DNA of 10,463 nucleotides from the NCBI GenBank assembly GCA_017882935.1, contig JADGOP010000041.1:1-10463 (forward strand). The letters run 5' to 3'. Position 1 is the stretch's first letter. Every line of letters begins with the position of its first letter. The position numbers were made by a program, and so were the translations under genes. The DNA comes from Actinomycetota bacterium (GTDB lineage Bacteria > Actinomycetota > Acidimicrobiia > Acidimicrobiales > Iamiaceae). Shown piece by piece: positions 6,371 to 10,463 of this stretch. The notes under the pieces were generated by a model. The model made no database searches, was not told the origin of the DNA, and saw only the letters and a list, made by a program, of their open reading frames with translations.

Positions 6371-7330
6371 TCAGGAGCGCCAGGAGGGCGGCTGGCCCCG
6401 GCGGCGTGTGTGGCGGCCCTTGGCGGGCTTCGGGAGCGGCGGCGCACTGGTCCCGGTGCGCTTCTCGACCAGCTCCCAGCCGTCGTCGGCGCTGCGCAGC
6501 TGGCGCTTGCGGGCGGGTGGGGGCGGCGGGGCGCGGCCGGGCAGGCGCGGCACGACGAACGCCGCGAGCGCGGCGAGCAGCAACAGGATCGCCAGGCCGG
6601 CCCACAGGAGGGCCGCGGTGTGCTGCTGGGAGCCGCTGTAGCTGACCGCACGGGCCGCGTCGCCCGGGTGGACGGTGCCGGGTGCGGCAGCGGCGTGGAG
6701 GCCGACGCCGTCGCCGTGCACCCGCAGCGTGAGCCCTACGTCGTTCGGGGCCGGAGCGGTGCCACCGTTGAGCTCGGCGGCGACCTGCGTCATCGTGCGC
6801 CCCTTCAGGGCCGACGTCAGGGCGGGATCCGACAGCGAGTCGAGCCCGCGGCTGAAGTCCAGCGTGCCGTGCACCGTGATCTTGGTGGACGTGAACGACG
6901 AGGAGCGCGAGACGGTGACGTCGCGCAGCGGCCCCCGTGCGCCCGACAGGGCGGCCAGCAAGGCGTTGGCCTGCGCCACGTTGGCGAACTCGTGCGTCAG
7001 GGCCACCACCTCGACCCCTGCGGGCACGGGAGCCGGATCACCGCCGGAGAAGACCTTGTCGAGCCCGGGTTCACGGAGCACCTGCGCGGTGGGAGCGGGC
7101 CCGACCACCTTCCAGCCCCGCGCTTCGAGGTCGCTGACCTTCAGGACCTTGCCCAGGTCGCCGGCCCGGGCGGCCGCATCGGCGTCGAGGAACACCAGCA
7201 CCGCGACCCGGCCGCTGCCGTCGGGCCTGACCGCGACATCGACGACGGTCTGCGTCTTGCACCCCGCGAGCAGCGCCAGGCCCACGGCCAGCGCGAGCAG
7301 GGTGCGGGCGCACCGCTTCGTCCTCGACAC
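6371..7330 (-). CDS. Membrane-anchored lipoprotein with C-terminal transmembrane helix, LppM/DUF3153-like layout
   Basis: The 319-residue product begins with a type II signal peptide: basic MSRTKRCART, a hydrophobic core (11-21), then the lipobox LAGC with lipidated C24. An extracytoplasmic domain of about 200 residues follows, rich in short beta-strand-like segments such as TVVDVAVRPDGSGRVAVLVF (28-47) and SSFTSTKITVHGTLDF. A single hydrophobic helix spans about 239-261 (LLWAGLAILLLLAALAAFVV). The tail (262-319) is basic and proline-rich and predicted cytoplasmic. Lipoprotein plus terminal TM helix recalls mycobacterial LppM (DUF3153), but this is a resemblance of layout, not a proven homology. 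I chose the GTG at 7330 because TAGGCT lies 8 nt upstream and the signal peptide then has a normal length. The gene sits 41 bp before radA; a functional link to DNA repair is not evident. Confidence 0.8.
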   Translation of the reverse strand: MSRTKRCARTLLALAVGLALLAGCKTQTVVDVAVRPDGSGRVAVLVFLDADAAARAGDLGKVLKVSDLEARGWKVVGPAPTAQVLREPGLDKVFSGGDPAPVPAGVEVVALTHEFANVAQANALLAALSGARGPLRDVTVSRSSSFTSTKITVHGTLDFSRGLDSLSDPALTSALKGRTMTQVAAELNGGTAPAPNDVGLTLRVHGDGVGLHAAAAPGTVHPGDAARAVSYSGSQQHTAALLWAGLAILLLLAALAAFVVPRLPGRAPPPPPARKRQLRSADDGWELVEKRTGTSAPPLPKPAKGRHTRRRGQPPSWRS

Positions 7331-7338
7331 GACGCAGG

Positions 7339-7344
7339 AGCCTA
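7339..7344 (-). promoter_or_regulatory. Putative -10 element of the lipoprotein gene (leaderless)
   Basis: TAGGCT on the minus strand ends 8 nt before the GTG at 7330. It is the same hexamer seen before disA. There is no Shine-Dalgarno sequence between it and the start, and no clear -35 hexamer. Confidence 0.5.
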
Positions 7345-7372
7345 CCGACCCCCGCGGCCGCACCCGGACGCG

Positions 7373-7418
7373 CCGAAGGGCGGGGCCACGGCTCCGCTGC
7401 CGCTGCCCCGCCCTTCGG
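7373..7418 (-). terminator. Long perfect hairpin after the A-B gene pair
   Basis: Bases 7373-7386 and 7405-7418 are perfect reverse complements (14 bp, beginning CCGAAGGGCGG). The 18-nt loop can itself form CGGC/GCCG. It begins 53 nt after gene B stops and ends 28 nt before the next -10 hexamer, the expected place for a terminator. It lacks a T-tract, so it may be a Rho-assisted or U-less terminator, or a dispersed intergenic palindrome. Confidence 0.6.
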
Positions 7419-7471
7419 TGTTCCCGCCTCCTGCGTCCGCCGCCTGGAGAATGGGTCGGATGGGGGTGGTG

Positions 7472-7873
7472 TCAGACCACCCGCATCCAGTCGATGGCCA
7501 CCGTCGACCGGTCGTCCCGGGCGATGCTCACGCCCACGTTCGACCCGGGCTGGATCCGACCGAGGTTGACCTGCGGCACGAGCAGCTCGACGGTCACCGG
7601 GTACGGCGGGCCGTCGGACGGCGTCACGAGCAGGTCGAGCGACACCATCGGGTCGAAGTTGACGAGGGCCCCGGTCTGGCGGGCCTCCAGCACCGAAGCG
7701 GTGCCGGCGATGCCGTCGGCAGCCAGCTTCAGCGCCTGGTTCTGGGCGGCCATGGCCTGCTGTGCGGCGGCCATGCGCTCCATGCCGGCGGCGCGCTGCC
7801 CCTGGGCGTCCCAGTTGTTGCTCGCCTCCTTGCCCATCTTGTTGAGCTGGTGGACGTCCTTGAAGAAGCCCAT
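7472..7873 (-). CDS. Small protein of unknown function with helical N-terminus and beta-rich C-terminus (gene B)
   Basis: I do not recognise this 133-residue protein. Residues 1-52 are predicted helical and rich in Ala, Gln and Met (MGFFKDVHQLNKMGKEASNN, then QQAMAAQ at 38-44), with coiled-coil character. Residues 53-133 are beta-rich: GIAGTASVLEARQTGALVNF, PMVSLDLLVTPSDGPPYPVTVELLVP, then GSNVGVSIARDDRSTVAIDW. This pattern suggests a small beta-barrel. There is no signal peptide or membrane segment. The ATG lies one base after the gene A stop codon, without a clear ribosome binding site, so translation is probably coupled to A. Its N-terminus resembles that of A (MG-hydrophobic-FK start, shared QQAMAAQ), which suggests that the two proteins pair or share an ancestor. 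A strong hairpin follows the gene. Confidence 0.8.
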   Translation of the reverse strand: MGFFKDVHQLNKMGKEASNNWDAQGQRAAGMERMAAAQQAMAAQNQALKLAADGIAGTASVLEARQTGALVNFDPMVSLDLLVTPSDGPPYPVTVELLVPQVNLGRIQPGSNVGVSIARDDRSTVAIDWMRVV

Positions 7874-7874
7874 G

Positions 7875-8288
7875 TCAGCGACCCGTGTAGAGGCGGTTGA
7901 ACTCCTTCGCCACGGCCGGGTTCGCCTGCATGCGGGCGTTCCAGCCGTCGACGGCCGCCTGCCAGTTCTCGGCCGACACGCCCTGGCCTGCGGCGATCTC
8001 GACGGCCTTCGACTGGTCGTAGTTGTAGGCCTGCAGGCCGCGGGAGATGTCGGCGTACTGCTCGAGCGACACGCCGGCGATCGGCTCGGTGGCGCTGGCG
8101 TCGAGCCCACCGGCGGGGGCCGCGGCACGCTGGGGGGCGAAGGCGGCCTGCTGCGCGGCCATGGCCTGCTGCTGCTGGAGGGCGGCCATCTCCTGGGCCT
8201 GGGCACCCATCTCCTGCGCGCCCTGGATCATGGCGGGTGCGTCGTGCACCATCCCCTTCATGTCCTTCAGCTGCTTGAACATGCCCAT
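7875..8288 (-). CDS. Small coiled-coil protein of unknown function (gene A)
   Basis: I do not recognise this 137-residue protein. Residues 1-50 form a predicted amphipathic helix rich in Met, Gln and Ala (MGMFKQLKDMKGMVHDAPAM, then QQAMAAQ at 40-46). A short Ala/Pro-rich linker follows (about 50-66). The C-terminal part (68-137) is a compact helical domain containing IAGVSLEQYADISRGLQAYN, W109, W116 and a final EFNRLYTGR. There is no signal peptide or transmembrane helix. The start at 8288 is set by GGAGGT six bases upstream; an in-frame ATG at 8282 is too far from it. The gene overlaps nothing and is followed after one base by gene B. A 25-bp palindrome 62 bp upstream may control both. A structural or envelope-associated role is possible, but nothing visible shows it. 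Confidence 0.82.
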   Translation of the reverse strand: MGMFKQLKDMKGMVHDAPAMIQGAQEMGAQAQEMAALQQQQAMAAQQAAFAPQRAAAPAGGLDASATEPIAGVSLEQYADISRGLQAYNYDQSKAVEIAAGQGVSAENWQAAVDGWNARMQANPAVAKEFNRLYTGR

Positions 8289-8294
8289 CGGGCG

Positions 8295-8300
8295 ACCTCC
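8295..8300 (-). promoter_or_regulatory. Strong Shine-Dalgarno site of gene A
   Basis: GGAGGT on the minus strand, six bases before the ATG at 8288, is the best ribosome binding site in the window. It contrasts with the neighbouring genes that lack one, so gene A must be made from a transcript with a real 5' leader. Confidence 0.75.
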
Positions 8301-8350
8301 GAGTCGAGAGCTCCTGCGATGAGAGGAGTGTCGGGCACGCCGGCCCCGGG

Positions 8351-8375
8351 GGCATGAGCAACGATTGCTCATTCC
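8351..8375. promoter_or_regulatory. 25-bp inverted repeat, putative repressor operator
   Basis: GGCATGAGCAA and TTGCTCATTCC flank the trinucleotide CGA. The inner 8 bp of each arm are perfect complements and 10 of 11 positions match overall. It is AT-richer than its surroundings. Arm length, short spacer and the GGAATGA-type outer sequence resemble operators of TetR-family repressors. It lies 62 bp upstream of gene A and after the clpC terminator, so genes A and B are the natural targets. No cognate regulator gene is in the window. Confidence 0.55.
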
Positions 8376-8414
8376 GCGGGCCGGGATCACGACGTCGGCC
8401 CAGACCAGACGCGA

Positions 8415-8440
8415 CCGGGCCCCGCCGCAGCGGGGCCCGG
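8415..8440 (-). terminator. GC-rich hairpin, main clpC terminator candidate
   Basis: CCGGGCCCCGC (8415-8425) and GCGGGGCCCGG (8430-8440) form a perfect 11-bp stem with a 4-nt loop, about 40 nt after the clpC stop codon. There is no T-tract on either side. Position and stability fit transcription termination in a high-GC actinobacterium. Confidence 0.65.
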
Positions 8441-8456
8441 GTGGTTCGTGGAGGGT

Positions 8457-8472
8457 GCCGGCCAGGGCCGGC
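8457..8472 (-). terminator. Short hairpin just after the clpC stop codon
   Basis: Two copies of the self-complementary GCCGGC (8457-8462 and 8467-8472) flank a 4-nt spacer and can pair as a 6-bp stem. It starts 6 nt after the clpC stop and precedes the larger hairpin, forming a tandem. On its own it is weak evidence. Confidence 0.35.
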
Positions 8473-8478
8473 GGCGGG

Positions 8479-10463
<1,985 letters not shown>

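Noticed and set aside
5118..8357. Overlapping long plus-strand open frames opposite radA, the lipoprotein gene and the A-B pair
   Set aside because: No recognisable motif, biased composition, and all lie antisense to supported genes; same GC-bias effect.
8351..8375. Palindrome as CIRCE, HAIR, CtsR or ClgR heat-shock/protease operator
   Set aside because: The arm sequences and spacer length do not match those consensus sites as I know them.
8289..8390. N-terminal extension of gene A to an ATG at 8390
   Set aside because: The extra residues are Arg/Ser/Cys-rich and span the palindrome; GGAGGT lies correctly before the ATG at 8288.

Overview
The window is GC-rich throughout and reads as a chromosomal housekeeping segment from an actinobacterium (Actinomycetota). 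The gene content (clpC, radA, disA, ispD, ispF, rlmB), the frequent GTG starts and the apparent leaderless promoters all fit. A less-studied class such as Acidimicrobiia is a guess from the unusual gene order. Almost all genes lie on the minus strand. The long open frames opposite them on the plus strand are by-products of GC-rich codon use.

Layout, in transcription order from the right edge. clpC enters from outside the window (10463 to 8479) and encodes the ClpC AAA+ unfoldase without its N-terminal domain. It is followed by two GC-rich hairpins. Next come a 25-bp near-perfect inverted repeat that looks like a repressor operator (8351-8375) and a tightly coupled pair of small unrecognised genes, called A (7875-8288) and B (7472-7873). 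The two proteins share a similar Ala/Gln/Met-rich N-terminal helix but have different C-terminal domains. A hairpin with a 14-bp stem (7373-7418) closes this pair. Then come a lipoprotein gene with a C-terminal transmembrane helix (6371-7330), radA (4959-6329) and disA (3876-4949).

Beyond disA are a dienelactone-hydrolase-family gene (3036-3716) and, convergent to it on the plus strand, a Crp/Fnr-type cyclic-nucleotide-responsive regulator (2328-2987). That regulator diverges from ispD-ispF (2241 to 1106, sharing a 4-nt GTGA overlap) and rlmB (1059 to 94). The first 93 bases hold no gene that can be supported.

Functionally the window links protein quality control (ClpC), recombination and DNA-integrity signalling (RadA with the c-di-AMP synthase DisA), isoprenoid precursor synthesis (two MEP-pathway steps) and 23S rRNA methylation. 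CarD and CysS, which I recall as usual members of this neighbourhood in other actinobacteria, are absent here; the hydrolase and the Crp-like regulator lie between disA and ispD.

The most notable signals are: (1) a repeated TANNNT hexamer 6-9 nt before the start codons of ispD, crp, disA, radA and the lipoprotein gene, which suggests leaderless transcription as a local norm; one of these hexamers is built from the radA stop codon; (2) the uncharacterised A-B pair and its operator-like palindrome; (3) an IspF with a non-canonical CDP-binding motif.
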